Shown: positions 16,533-24,928, counted from the first letter of the stretch. The stretch: DNA of 38,292 nt from Sporomusa acidovorans (GCF_900101845.1 NZ_FNAM01000049.1:1-38292); one strand, 5' to 3'. Numbers and translations: made by a program. The notes: a model not told the origin generated them from the letters alone.

Positions 16533-17558
16533 CTATATTTTTAAGCGTTCATAAACTTCAAAATCAATGTACCCCTCATGAATCACTGCCTGAGCATCAA
16601 CTGAATCTTCAGTTGGGAAGTAGTTGGACAGCATATGTTTGACAATCTGTTCAACCATTTCACCTGTAACATGAACATTGTCTTCGCCAAAATAAATCAT
16701 CCCACCGGAAATGGCAATTTCGTAGCTTGGGAAATAATCCACGTTATCAAAGGATTCACTCAAAAGCTGAGCTACAACTCTAAGCACCGCTTTAGAAAAT
16801 GAGTTTGCTATGATAGCATTAGTATTTGAAAAAGTAGCTTCAATAGGAATGGGACTAACTGTAAGTATTATTTTTTTCATCGAATGCGCGTTAATTAAAC
16901 AGATAGCGTCTTTAAGCCTGCCAAAAACATCATCGACATCCATTCTGTGAAAATAATACCGGTCTGGTTCCAGGTTGACCGCTGTTTTACCCGGTGCTTT
17001 ATTCAAATAGCAACAATGCTTACTATCATACCAAGTCTCTATCAAACCAAGAGTGATAATAATAGTATCACAGTCAAGAAGCTCTTGGTACACTAGGTCT
17101 ATCTGCCGCCTTCTCTCAAGGAGGCGTGCTAACGTAACCGGCTTGTTGTGTATATGCAGAAATAAATCAACGAAACCCTGTTTACGCTCCTCAATCCCCA
17201 TGCTGTCATTATAAACAAACTTGCCAAAGATACTTTCTATTCTTTGAAGAAGCGTCCCCGCGTTGTATTCATTAAGCAAATGCGGTGCTGCATAGGCAAT
17301 TTCTGATTGTCCGACTTTGAACTTACCTACAGGTACATCGAAGCCCAGTTGAATAAGCCTAGCCTCAATCTCTCTTGCAAAGCATGAGCCAATGGTAAAA
17401 ATCTTTTCATTGGGTTTAAGACGGAATTTGGGGGTTAGTTTCGGCAACAGCATCCCTTGGTAATAACCCGTCTCGTTCTTGGCAGGATAACGAAATGTGC
17501 GATTTTCAATACCTTTTAACAGGTTATTATAAGCCTCATACCCTTTGAAAATTTTCAT
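16533..17558 (-). CDS. GSCFA domain protein
   Basis: A 341-residue protein carrying the family-defining FTIGSCFAREIEARL near residues 54-68, with ITLGLIETWYD, LTVSPIPIEATF and EDNVHVTGEMV further along. GSCFA (PF08885) is considered related to SGNH-type hydrolases and its members turn up in surface-polysaccharide loci, so an esterase or acyltransferase acting on the glycan is likely, though not shown. The start follows GGAGG. It sits between two nucleotidyltransferase-type genes in one operon, which supports a role in the same product. Confidence 0.75.
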   Translation of the reverse strand: MKIFKGYEAYNNLLKGIENRTFRYPAKNETGYYQGMLLPKLTPKFRLKPNEKIFTIGSCFAREIEARLIQLGFDVPVGKFKVGQSEIAYAAPHLLNEYNAGTLLQRIESIFGKFVYNDSMGIEERKQGFVDLFLHIHNKPVTLARLLERRRQIDLVYQELLDCDTIIITLGLIETWYDSKHCCYLNKAPGKTAVNLEPDRYYFHRMDVDDVFGRLKDAICLINAHSMKKIILTVSPIPIEATFSNTNAIIANSFSKAVLRVVAQLLSESFDNVDYFPSYEIAISGGMIYFGEDNVHVTGEMVEQIVKHMLSNYFPTEDSVDAQAVIHEGYIDFEVYERLKI

Positions 17559-17587
17559 TTTGAATCCTCCATCGATCGAAAAATAGG

Positions 17588-18340
17588 TTACTCATCGGAT
17601 AAGCCACTGTCATATAATTTCATTTCATATTCTTTTATTTTTTGTGGCGAATAAAAAGAATGATACTTTCGCTTATCTATATAATACGGTTTTAATACTT
17701 TGTTCTCTAAGATCAGTTCATTCAATACCGGGGCAATAAAATACATTCCGTTAACACTGGCATTTTTTTCAATGCTGCTCATCGCCGCCTTCACAAACAG
17801 AGCTCCTTGTTTAAAGTAATAAAAGCCAGCAATCGCATTTTTACTGATGGGGTCCTTTTCAGCTGCCTCCACAATGCATTTTTGATCATCCAGTCTGACA
17901 TATGACCACCGAGGGTGAACGGCTTCAAAACAGATGACACCGGCATCTACATTTTTTTGTCTAAAACTGGCAATCACAATATTTAAATTATAATCAATGA
18001 CTTGATCACCATTGACGATCAGTAATTCATCATCAGAATCGATGTAATCGATTGCCAGTAATGCACTGCAAGCCGCTCCCTGGGTTTCATTTTCCAATTT
18101 TACAATTTCGCATTGCTTATTTGTTATGAGTTGCAAGACATTATGCAAGTGATACTTATGGCAATCTGATGATTTGACAACAAATACATATTTTTTCTCG
18201 TCACTAATTAAGTCAAGTTTATTGATTACCATTTCAATCATAGGTTTACCCTGAATTTCGACTAATGGCTTCGGAAAAATATATTCAGGCGAATTAAAAA
18301 AAGCAGATGTTCCGCCTAGTGGCACCAAAATGTTAAACAC
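17588..18340 (-). CDS. nucleotidyltransferase-fold protein, degenerate motif
   Basis: A 250-residue protein of the same fold as the gene product at 15770-16495: NILVPLGGT start, IFPKPLVEIQGKPMIEMVI, ELLIVNGDQVIDYNLN for the metal Asp, AGFYYFKQG. The glycine-rich loop reads LGGTSAFFNSPEY and has lost the Arg of GxGxR, although PKPL and the GDQ motif remain. It overlaps the HAD gene upstream by eight bases, a pairing reminiscent of sugar-phosphate phosphatase plus nucleotidyltransferase steps. It may be catalytically altered or non-catalytic. Confidence 0.68.
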   Translation of the reverse strand: MFNILVPLGGTSAFFNSPEYIFPKPLVEIQGKPMIEMVINKLDLISDEKKYVFVVKSSDCHKYHLHNVLQLITNKQCEIVKLENETQGAACSALLAIDYIDSDDELLIVNGDQVIDYNLNIVIASFRQKNVDAGVICFEAVHPRWSYVRLDDQKCIVEAAEKDPISKNAIAGFYYFKQGALFVKAAMSSIEKNASVNGMYFIAPVLNELILENKVLKPYYIDKRKYHSFYSPQKIKEYEMKLYDSGLSDE

Positions 18341-18962
18341 CTTGTTCCTTAACCTCCTTAATTCGCCTTATAATATTGCAGTAGGTCACTTCTTCAACAT
18401 TACCAACTTTCATTACGTGTGCCCCACTGTCCAGTGCCGCCTTTATACCGTTTTCATTATCCTCGACAATTAGGCACTCCTCCGGCAATAAAGTCAATCG
18501 TTCTATCGCCTTGAGATAAATCTCCGGACTGGGTTTGGGGTTACTGACGTCCTCATTTGACAAATAAAAGTCAAAATACTCCTCTAGCTTCGCTTTATTA
18601 AGCATAGTTTGCACAGTAGCCAAAATGGAGTTAGAGCAAACAGCCAAATGATATCCCTGTAATTTAAGCTTTGCCAAAGCGTATTGGTGATAAAATACGG
18701 GTTTGCAATAAGTATGAATCAATTCCATCGTATATTGTTGTTTTATTAAATTTATAAAGGAATGTAGCTTTCTGGGTAATTTTTTTTCAATGCTAAGCAT
18801 TTCTAGTTTTACCCTAGTAGGCAGGCCATCAAATGTCACTAAATGCTCATATCTGCTTATTTCAAAGCCAAAAAGCTGGAGAGCTCTATTTAACGCAATA
18901 TAATGCCATTCCCTGGCGTCAATCAACACGCCATCCATGTCAAATATGATCGCTTTAATCAC
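18333..18962 (-). CDS. HAD-superfamily phosphatase/phosphomutase-like
   Basis: A 209-residue haloacid-dehalogenase hydrolase of the beta-phosphoglucomutase-like group. Motif I FDMDGVLID (Asp8 nucleophile, Asp10 acid/base), motif II CSNS, motif III Lys in KPSPEIY, motif IV VEDNENGI. A helical cap lies between motifs I and II. It should act on a small phosphorylated sugar or polyol. The start is a GTG at 18962, supported by AGAGG upstream; no ATG is available before the first motif. It is coupled to the nucleotidyltransferase-like gene downstream, so the substrate is probably an intermediate of that pathway. Confidence 0.82.
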   Translation of the reverse strand: MIKAIIFDMDGVLIDAREWHYIALNRALQLFGFEISRYEHLVTFDGLPTRVKLEMLSIEKKLPRKLHSFINLIKQQYTMELIHTYCKPVFYHQYALAKLKLQGYHLAVCSNSILATVQTMLNKAKLEEYFDFYLSNEDVSNPKPSPEIYLKAIERLTLLPEECLIVEDNENGIKAALDSGAHVMKVGNVEEVTYCNIIRRIKEVKEQGV

Positions 18963-19006
18963 CCTATCGCCTCTTTTCCCTATAGCTTCCGATAAAGTAG
19001 ACTTAG

Positions 19007-19112
19007 CTTCAGGTGGGGTTTTAACCCCATCTGAAGGTTAGTCACCCTTATCCAGGAGCTTAGCGCCGCTTATCTCCCGCTTAAAGAAGCGGGAGTATTA
19101 GCGGCGGTTAGC
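19007..19112. repeat. double-hairpin intergenic element
   Basis: Two strong inverted repeats in the gap between the HAD and phosphodiesterase genes. The first pairs 19007-19020 with 19023-19036 (one G-T mismatch, two-base loop before fraying). The second is a perfect 9-bp CTCCCGCTT/AAGCGGGAG stem at 19074-19082 and 19087-19095, extended outward by an imperfect stem (19058-19073 with 19096-19112). The element reaches into the 3' end of the phosphodiesterase gene. It could be a terminator, but its size and two-part structure look more like a small mobile-type repeat; no transposase is present. Confidence 0.5.
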
Positions 19113-19775
19113 TATCGGATAAAGATTTTCAGAAAAAAATTTTCTTGCCAGTTCAGGCAGATCAGTACAAAGCATCAACTTGTCGGCTGCCCAGTTTTTA
19201 GTAGCCTTTTTGTATTGACGCCATTTGTCAAGATAATCCCGTCCGTGAATTTCCGGCGAAACAATACAAACCCTTTTGCCATTTGCCAAGTGGCTTAATA
19301 GAATATCTGGATTTATCCAGCTTTCATACAGTTCATCCAGCCAAACGCCTGCCGCATTTGCATAAAGCAGTGAGTGACAATCGGCAACTACCTCAAATTC
19401 ACTTTGCCGGATAAAATAGTGCAGATTGTTTTTCAAGTAACCAATCGTATCAGGAATAGACATATCAAATACAAAATAATTGGCAATGCCATTTTGTCTC
19501 AGGTATTTAGCCAATTCCACCTGCAACCCATCTGATTTGATATTCAGGGCTAACGGCAACCCTTTGCCAAAAGTCTGATACAACCTAAAAAAACTTTCCA
19601 GATTCAATTCGCTGCCATGCGGTATATCATGAGAAATTACTATTTGTCCATCAAAGTCTCTAATATCTGTCTCTGTGCCAAATCCCGACTGAAATGACCG
19701 TATAAAAGCATCCCGGGTATTTTTTTCTGCTATTGCCGTCCAAACCCCCCTATGACTGATAATGTTCATTTTCAT
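19098..19775 (-). CDS. glycerophosphodiester phosphodiesterase-like protein
   Basis: A 225-residue protein with the GDPD catalytic signature near the N-terminus: ISHRG, EKNTRDAF, GTETDIRDFDGQIVISHD (the His, Glu, Asp and second His of the family). The C-terminal half (VFDMSIPDT, VWLDELYESW, LMLCTDLPEL) keeps the expected TIM-barrel order but is short and diverged. No signal peptide, so it is cytoplasmic; it might hydrolyse or transfer a phosphodiester-linked head group rather than degrade lipid. The stop lies inside the hairpin element. It starts two bases after the WavE-like gene, so they are translated together. Confidence 0.75.
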   Translation of the reverse strand: MKMNIISHRGVWTAIAEKNTRDAFIRSFQSGFGTETDIRDFDGQIVISHDIPHGSELNLESFFRLYQTFGKGLPLALNIKSDGLQVELAKYLRQNGIANYFVFDMSIPDTIGYLKNNLHYFIRQSEFEVVADCHSLLYANAAGVWLDELYESWINPDILLSHLANGKRVCIVSPEIHGRDYLDKWRQYKKATKNWAADKLMLCTDLPELARKFFSENLYPIANRR

Positions 19776-19777
19776 CC

Positions 19778-20458
19778 CTATTCTTTCACCTTATATCGAC
19801 CATCTGATGCTGCTATTTCATTGATTGATCTATTCTTTTTATAAAAGTAAAGTGTATACCCTTTAAGTTTGATGTAGGGGAAATAGTTTCTGAATGCATC
19901 TATAGCGTTACCTTCCCGCAGTAATGGAAAAGCGCGATTCTGCAACCATATCTCCGGAGCCGGAAAACCACTGTCACTCTTAATCTCCGGAGTCCAGAAA
20001 GTAAGCATGGCAGACAATGATCCAGCAACAATGTAATCAAGTAAATAGCCGCCTTCATCTTCGATATAGCCAAGAAAGGCGATCGGGGTTTCGGCTAGGG
20101 CTATCTTTACTTCCTCAATAAAATTTTCAATATTATCTACAACAATATCTGACCTGATTTTTACAAAGTATTTTAGCCTGGGGTCCTTGGCCAACTCTAA
20201 AATCCCGGTATAGGTCGAGAGGCACTGCAGGTTAATATTCCAATATCCAGTGAAAGCAGGTTTTGGGGTAAGATTTAACTTCATCCCAGAATCTTTAATT
20301 ACTCTAAAGTTTGCTTCCGGCTCATCTTCCCAGGTAGACCATAAGACATGATTTGCCCTGGAATAACACTGAACTACCGGATCAACATACGCTGTTGGTC
20401 CTTGTATGACAATGCCTATTTCATCAGTTTTTATATTTTTACTGCCACCGGCAATCAT
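19778..20458 (-). CDS. WavE-like glycan biosynthesis protein
   Basis: A 226-residue protein resembling the WavE lipopolysaccharide synthesis family: IGIVIQGPTAY near the start, VLWSTWEDE, NINLQCLSTYTGIL, FVKIRSDIVV (an RSD motif in the place of the GT DxD). Probably a glycosyltransferase-like enzyme. The ribosome site is GGAGG. It heads the minus-strand operon 15072-20458, with a sigma-K-like promoter close upstream and a terminator of the previous unit before that. Family call from motif memory. Confidence 0.7.
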   Translation of the reverse strand: MIAGGSKNIKTDEIGIVIQGPTAYVDPVVQCYSRANHVLWSTWEDEPEANFRVIKDSGMKLNLTPKPAFTGYWNINLQCLSTYTGILELAKDPRLKYFVKIRSDIVVDNIENFIEEVKIALAETPIAFLGYIEDEGGYLLDYIVAGSLSAMLTFWTPEIKSDSGFPAPEIWLQNRAFPLLREGNAIDAFRNYFPYIKLKGYTLYFYKKNRSINEIAASDGRYKVKE

Positions 20459-20505
20459 AAAAATAATACCTCCGCAATACGTTGAAATAATTAGTTCATT
20501 CTCTA

Positions 20506-20534
20506 TAGATTATGAAATAGCGATGAACGCAGTG
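20506..20534 (-). promoter_or_regulatory. near-consensus sigma-K-like promoter
   Basis: On the minus strand CACT (20534-20531), 16 bases, CATAATCTA (20514-20506). The -10 box is perfect and the -35 differs from mACm only in its last base. It sits 48 bases before the WavE-like gene start. Confidence 0.45.
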
Positions 20535-20582
20535 CTTGCGTACTAAACTTTTTCTATATACAACGTAAAAGGACAAACGTAA

Positions 20583-20625
20583 AGTTAAGGCCACCTAGTA
20601 TGTAATCTCCCAGGTGGCCTTAACT
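20583..20625 (-). terminator. hairpin terminator after rfbA unit
   Basis: Perfect 14-bp stem (AGTTAAGGCCACCT at 20583-20596 with 20612-20625) around a 15-base loop; on the minus strand TTTACGTTTG follows. It ends the dTDP-sugar transcript after rfbA and the rfbC remnant. Confidence 0.75.
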
Positions 20626-20631
20626 ACGTTT

Positions 20632-20703
20632 CCATGAAAACTCCGGTTACCTTCAAAAGCTTCCGGTTCAATATTTTCTATATCAAGTAAGATTGTATGA
20701 TAC
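20632..20703 (-). pseudogene. rfbC: remnant of rfbC (dTDP-4-dehydrorhamnose 3,5-epimerase)
   Basis: Reading the minus strand just after the rfbA stop gives YHTILLDIENIEPEAF then EGNRSF, which lines up with the N-terminus of RmlC and with the second rfbC remnant at 21866 (YDTFLPDVKIFEPKVF then EDSRGFF). There is no start codon; the frame slips at the TTTTC stretch near 20637 and runs into the terminator. Only about 24 codons survive, so the gene is dead. Its place right after rfbA is the usual rfbC position. Confidence 0.65.
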
Positions 20704-20707
20704 CCCC

Positions 20708-21592
20708 TCACGAATTGCCTCCCCCCTGTGCAAGTTGTAGCAAATACTGGCCATAACCGTTATTTTTGTAGGATTCAGCAATGTTAGTTAATTGTTGAAC
20801 AGAAATATAGCCCATCCGGAAAGCAACCTCTTCCGGACATGCAATTTTTAACCCTTGTCTTTGCTCAATTGTTTCAATAAAATTCGCTGCCTGGAGAAGT
20901 GATCCGGGCGTTCCTGTATCCAGCCATGCATACCCCCGCCCCAAACGTTCAACTGTAAGCTGACCTTGATTAAGGTAAAGCCTGTTTATGTCGGTAATTT
21001 CAAGTTCACCTCTGGCGCTGGGCTTGAGATTTTTCGCCATATCGACTACCTGGTGATCATAAAAATACAAGCCTGTTACCGCATAATTTGATTTAGGCTT
21101 TTGGGGCTTTTCTTCAAGACTGACAGCCGCTCCGGTTTCATCAAACTCAACGACACCATACTGCTCCGGATTATTAACCAAATACCCAAACACAGTTGCT
21201 CCTGTAGTTTTTTGGGCAGCCTGTTGAAGTTTGGCCGCTAAACCATCACCATAGAAAATATTATCCCCTAATACTAAAGCACAGTCTTGATGCCCAATAA
21301 AATGCTGTCCAATGATAAACGCTTGAGCAATTCCCTCAGGACGCGGTTGAACCGCATAACAGATATTTAATCCCCATTGTGCTCCATCTTGGAGAAGTTG
21401 CTGATATAACGATAAGTCTTGCGGGGTTGAAATCACCAGTATATCAGATATCCCTGCCAGCATTAGCGTAGTAAGTGGATAATAGGCCATCGGCTTGTCA
21501 TAAATAGGCATAAGCTGCTTGCTGATTACTTTGGTTAACGGATACAACCTTGTACCAGAGCCGCCAGCCAAGATAATACCCTTTTTAATCAT
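20708..21592 (-). CDS. rfbA: glucose-1-phosphate thymidylyltransferase
   Basis: Makes dTDP-glucose from glucose 1-phosphate and dTTP, the first step to dTDP-deoxysugars. The 294 residues match the family's usual length. Motifs: GIILAGGSGTRLYPLT at residues 5-20, SKQLMPIYDKPMAYYPL, VLGDNIFYG, VEFDE..SLEEKP, GLYFYD, and ARGELEITDINRLYL, AWLDTGT. The ATG at 21592 has GGGAG upstream; a GTG at 21601 is less likely. rfbB and rfbD are not in the window and both rfbC copies beside it are broken, so dTDP-glucose here probably feeds the amino-sugar genes at 23067-24788. Confidence 0.93.
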   Translation of the reverse strand: MIKKGIILAGGSGTRLYPLTKVISKQLMPIYDKPMAYYPLTTLMLAGISDILVISTPQDLSLYQQLLQDGAQWGLNICYAVQPRPEGIAQAFIIGQHFIGHQDCALVLGDNIFYGDGLAAKLQQAAQKTTGATVFGYLVNNPEQYGVVEFDETGAAVSLEEKPQKPKSNYAVTGLYFYDHQVVDMAKNLKPSARGELEITDINRLYLNQGQLTVERLGRGYAWLDTGTPGSLLQAANFIETIEQRQGLKIACPEEVAFRMGYISVQQLTNIAESYKNNGYGQYLLQLAQGGGNS

Positions 21593-21641
21593 ACTCAACA
21601 CTCCCTAGCCGTTAGTAAGCCTACTCTACTACTCTTCATTA

Positions 21642-21866
21642 TCATTGTCCATTATATGATACACAAAAACTCTTCTGACACAAGGTCTCACGAATAAGAC
21701 AGCAGCGCTTGCAAGCATAAAAGATACTCTCAGTCGATAGACCTAATACAAAACCACCACGACAACGGGAGGCATTCCAGATCTCCATGAAAAATCCCCG
21801 GCTATCTTCAAAGACCTTCGGCTCGAAAATTTTTACGTCAGGTAAGAAGGTATCATAGCAACGCAT
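21642..21866 (-). pseudogene. rfbC: truncated rfbC remnant
   Basis: The frame starts with a good ribosome site (GGAGGAAGG) and reads MRCYDTFLPDVKIFEPKVF and EDSRGFFMEIWNASR, the N-terminus of RmlC. After about residue 34 the sequence no longer resembles RmlC (Cys-rich, no catalytic His or GLHYQ motif) and stops at residue 74, against about 180 for the intact enzyme. A short product could be made but could not be an epimerase. It begins one base after the GT61 stop. Confidence 0.7.
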
Positions 21867-21867
21867 A

Positions 21868-22998
21868 TCAGCACCTTCCTCCACTATGCATTACACTATC
21901 GAGGTATGCGAAAAACCGGTCCAGTGGAATAGTATAGTCATCATGTACCCATTCTTGCTTATGCACACGCCGTCCGATAAATTGCTCCACAAACACCTCG
22001 GATACGGCGGCAAGCTGTGGCCAAATATGAAAACCTATTCCTTCGTAGTCATGTGTTAGTGCGACAATCCTAGTGTTTTTTTGACACAACAGTATATTTG
22101 TCAAAGTTGCGGCCGAAGGGGCTATAACAGTTTCAGCTTGACTAAATAGAATCAACTGAAATTCAAACGTTCGTGCCTGTAAATCAATAATCTCAAAGCC
22201 CCTTTTTAATAGTTCAAGTTCAACCTCGCTTTCGTTTAATAAGCAACGATACCTGTTTCCCCGATACAAATAAAGTTTGCGCCACGGAGTAGCAGTATGA
22301 TAGCCTAACGTCAACTTTTCAACAAGCTTCTTTAACCAATAAGGCCCAATAACACTGTCAGTTTCGAGATTCCATGTCCCATGATACCGATCCAGAATAC
22401 GAGATAAATCTGATACATAAATGAGCTTCTCAACTAGATAAAGATGCCCATACTTAACATGAATAATCGGATGTGTTTTGTTGATACGTTCTAGGGCCTG
22501 AAGCAAGTTGGGATGCAAATCTTCTCTGACTAATAATGGAATATCTCTAAATTCTTCAAAGGTATCTAAAAACACTAATTTGGGAAGACATTCTACTAAC
22601 CAATGAAAGTAGTTTGCATCGTGGTCACAATTAATTAATATACCTTCCTTAATTATGCTTGTAACTGTCCATGCTTTTATATTAGCTTTATCTTTTGCTG
22701 TTAATTGTAATATTGAATGCGGCTTCACTCCATAATCGCTGTGCTGAAAAAGGGCCAGTTCATCATAAAGAAGTTCTTTATCGCTATTGATAATAATTCG
22801 AGTTCCTCCAACAACGTAAACACTGTGTAAGAGGCCAATGTAACTATCGGGTGGACGGGTTATTGTCGAGCCACATTGCTTATCTGAGTTTATTAACTTG
22901 GGTTCTTCAATTAGGATAGGCTCCTGGCAATTTTCGTAAATTATTTGTTTTTTTTCTTTTAACCATTCATAGAGATTTCTAATAGTAACTGATATCAT
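21868..22998 (-). CDS. family 61 glycosyltransferase (DUF563)
   Basis: A 376-residue protein with GT61 marks: NYFHWLVECLPKL near the middle, KLYLYRGNRYRCLLNE (the family's R-x-x-x-N-E region), GFEIIDL, then QLILFSQAETVIAPSAATLTN and a C-terminal domain. It probably transfers a pentose or related sugar to a glycan; specificity unknown. I start at 22998 after CAGGGAG; the earlier ATG at 23055 adds residues with no ribosome site. It lies between the aminotransferase gene and the rfbC remnant in one minus-strand unit. Confidence 0.8.
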   Translation of the reverse strand: MISVTIRNLYEWLKEKKQIIYENCQEPILIEEPKLINSDKQCGSTITRPPDSYIGLLHSVYVVGGTRIIINSDKELLYDELALFQHSDYGVKPHSILQLTAKDKANIKAWTVTSIIKEGILINCDHDANYFHWLVECLPKLVFLDTFEEFRDIPLLVREDLHPNLLQALERINKTHPIIHVKYGHLYLVEKLIYVSDLSRILDRYHGTWNLETDSVIGPYWLKKLVEKLTLGYHTATPWRKLYLYRGNRYRCLLNESEVELELLKRGFEIIDLQARTFEFQLILFSQAETVIAPSAATLTNILLCQKNTRIVALTHDYEGIGFHIWPQLAAVSEVFVEQFIGRRVHKQEWVHDDYTIPLDRFFAYLDSVMHSGGRC

Positions 22999-23066
22999 AA
23001 AACTTCTCCCTGGACTAAATTTAATAGGTACCTGCCGTATAGTACTCAGCAACACTGATTAGTTAT

Positions 23067-24161
23067 TTACCGGCTACTGATAGCCTTTATCACAAAACTA
23101 ACTATACTAATCTTCTGATGAGGTCCCATTGGCAGACTTAAGACCTGTTTTGCTAGTTGCTCTGTTAGAGGAAAATCCCCCTCTTTGAAACCTAGAATAC
23201 GATAAGCGCCTGACAAATGAGGCGGTATTGGATAATGAATTAAAGTTTCAATACCTTTCTTTTTCAGCGTCCACTGTAGAGAATCCCTACTTCTATTTCT
23301 AACAACAAATAGGTGCCAAACAGGCTCTGCCCACTCTGGGACAAATGGCAAATCCACATGTTGGTTTTTCAGCTTTAATAAATATACTTCAGCCAAACTC
23401 CGTCTCCGTCTATTCCATTCATCCAGGTGCTTTAGTTTTACCCTTAAAAATGCTGCCTGCAGCTCATCTAAACGAGAGTTAAACCCCAGATAATCGTTAC
23501 TATACTTAATCCTGGAACCATAATTCCTAAGATACCGTACCTTTTCCGCCAAATTATCATCATTGGTGGTTACGGCACCACCATCGCCATAGGCACCCAA
23601 GTTTTTCCCAGGATAGAAACTAAAACCGGCTGCGTCTCCCAAGCTGCCGGTTAGTCTACCTCTATATTTTGCTCCCTGGGCTTGCGCCGCATCTTCCAGT
23701 ATCTTTAGATTATACTGCTTAGCAACTTTAATAATCGCATCCATATCAGCCGGTTGCCCATAAAGGTGAACGGCAATAATAGCCTTGGTATTCTCAGTTA
23801 CTGCTGCTGCAATTTTTTCCGGGTCTAGATTATACGTATTGATATCTGGTTCGACAGGAACAGGATGAGCACCAGAGTAGGTTACGGCAAGCCATGTAGC
23901 AATATAGGTGTTGGCGGGAACGATTACTTCATCGCCCATGCCAATATCCCAGGCCCGTAATACGAGATGCAACGCCTCCAAACCGTTTCCAACTCCTATA
24001 CAATGCTTTACACCACAATATCGTGCAAATTCTTCTTCAAATGCACTAAGTTCTTCGCCAAGAATGTACCATCCGGACTCCATAACTCTTTGATAGGCAG
24101 CATCAACTTCTGACTTAATTTCATAATAGGTATCCCTTAAGTCTAAAAATGGAACATGCAT
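23067..24161 (-). CDS. DegT/DnrJ/EryC1 sugar aminotransferase (FdtB/QdtB-like)
   Basis: PLP-dependent aminotransferase of 364 residues that aminates a dTDP-keto sugar. Marks: VPFLDL start, GVGNGLEALHLVLRA, VIVPANTYIATW, ILEDAAQAQGA (Asp157 binds the PLP ring nitrogen), SFYPGKNLGAYGDGG (Lys186 forms the Schiff base), RNYGS and GFNSRLDELQAAFL. The start at 24161 follows GGGAGGTGGGGG. With the isomerase gene upstream it fits synthesis of a dTDP-3-amino-3,6-dideoxyhexose; alone, the family cannot be assigned a position on the sugar. Confidence 0.88.
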   Translation of the reverse strand: MHVPFLDLRDTYYEIKSEVDAAYQRVMESGWYILGEELSAFEEEFARYCGVKHCIGVGNGLEALHLVLRAWDIGMGDEVIVPANTYIATWLAVTYSGAHPVPVEPDINTYNLDPEKIAAAVTENTKAIIAVHLYGQPADMDAIIKVAKQYNLKILEDAAQAQGAKYRGRLTGSLGDAAGFSFYPGKNLGAYGDGGAVTTNDDNLAEKVRYLRNYGSRIKYSNDYLGFNSRLDELQAAFLRVKLKHLDEWNRRRRSLAEVYLLKLKNQHVDLPFVPEWAEPVWHLFVVRNRSRDSLQWTLKKKGIETLIHYPIPPHLSGAYRILGFKEGDFPLTEQLAKQVLSLPMGPHQKISIVSFVIKAISSR

Positions 24162-24344
24162 GATATCCCCCACCTCCCAATAGCTGTGCCTTCGACTCTT
24201 GATAAAAACTCATCGCCTGAACACCTTATCCCCCTTCAGAAAAAGCCATACACCGATAAACTTACTTATGCCATTCGCAGAATTATAAGATCTTACATAC
24301 TAATTTATCTTAATTATAATATGCAAGTTACAACCGAATTGATA

Positions 24345-24788
24345 TCACTCATGTAGTGCTTTATTCCCTAGTGCCTCAGGTGTACCTCTAACTGCCTTGA
24401 TAAACTCATCATACTCCCGATAGTAATCTGATTCATCATAAAAGTCAGAAGCTAACACCATACAGACAGCCCCTGATGAGAAATTTACCAACTCACGCCA
24501 TATGAGCTTCTCTAGATAAATTCCACAGTAGCCACGATTCAGACTTAGCGTTTGCCTGACAAAACCGTCGTCTAATATTACGTCAAAACTGCCTGACATG
24601 GCTATCAGCATCTGCTGCAGAGTCTTATGCGCATGTCCGCCTCGTTGCGCCCCTCCGGGAATATCATATAGGTAATAAACTCTTTTTATATCGAATGGAA
24701 CATGTCTGTTACTTTCTATAAATGTCAAATTACCTCGAGAGTCATGCACTATAGGTAACTCTACTGTCTTCCATCTCTCTAGCCCCAT
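24345..24788 (-). CDS. FdtA/QdtA-like dTDP-keto-sugar isomerase (cupin)
   Basis: A 147-residue single-domain cupin. It resembles dTDP-4-oxo-6-deoxyglucose 3,4-ketoisomerase (FdtA or QdtA): DSRGNLTFIES, VYYLYDIPGG, RGGHAHKTLQQMLIAMSGS, LEKLIWRELVNFSSGAVCMV, LASDFYDESDYYREYDEF. The HAHK His and the iWRE stretch are hallmarks. It moves the keto group from C4 to C3 so that the aminotransferase downstream can act. Fuc3N and Qui3N products differ by C4 stereochemistry, which I cannot decide. The following gap to 24161 (183 bases) holds no gene that I can support. Confidence 0.85.
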   Translation of the reverse strand: MGLERWKTVELPIVHDSRGNLTFIESNRHVPFDIKRVYYLYDIPGGAQRGGHAHKTLQQMLIAMSGSFDVILDDGFVRQTLSLNRGYCGIYLEKLIWRELVNFSSGAVCMVLASDFYDESDYYREYDEFIKAVRGTPEALGNKALHE

Positions 24789-24928
24789 ACTTATCCCCCA
24801 TTCAAAAAAACTCTAAAGTATCACATTTAATTACCTCTTTTATGATATGCAGACTACAATTAAAATGCCATTCGCTCACCACATCTAATTCATAACCCCT
24901 ACATCCTAATTAACCTAAAAATAAAGCC

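Noticed and set aside
21642..21866. An intact small rfbC-like protein.
   Set aside because: Only the first third resembles RmlC; the catalytic part is replaced by unrelated sequence, so I call it a remnant.
24315..24323. CATATTATA on the minus strand upstream of the aminotransferase gene, as a sigma-K -10.
   Set aside because: No mACm element lies 16-17 bases upstream; in AT-rich sequence the -10 alone is not enough. The same holds for CATATCATA at 24849-24841.
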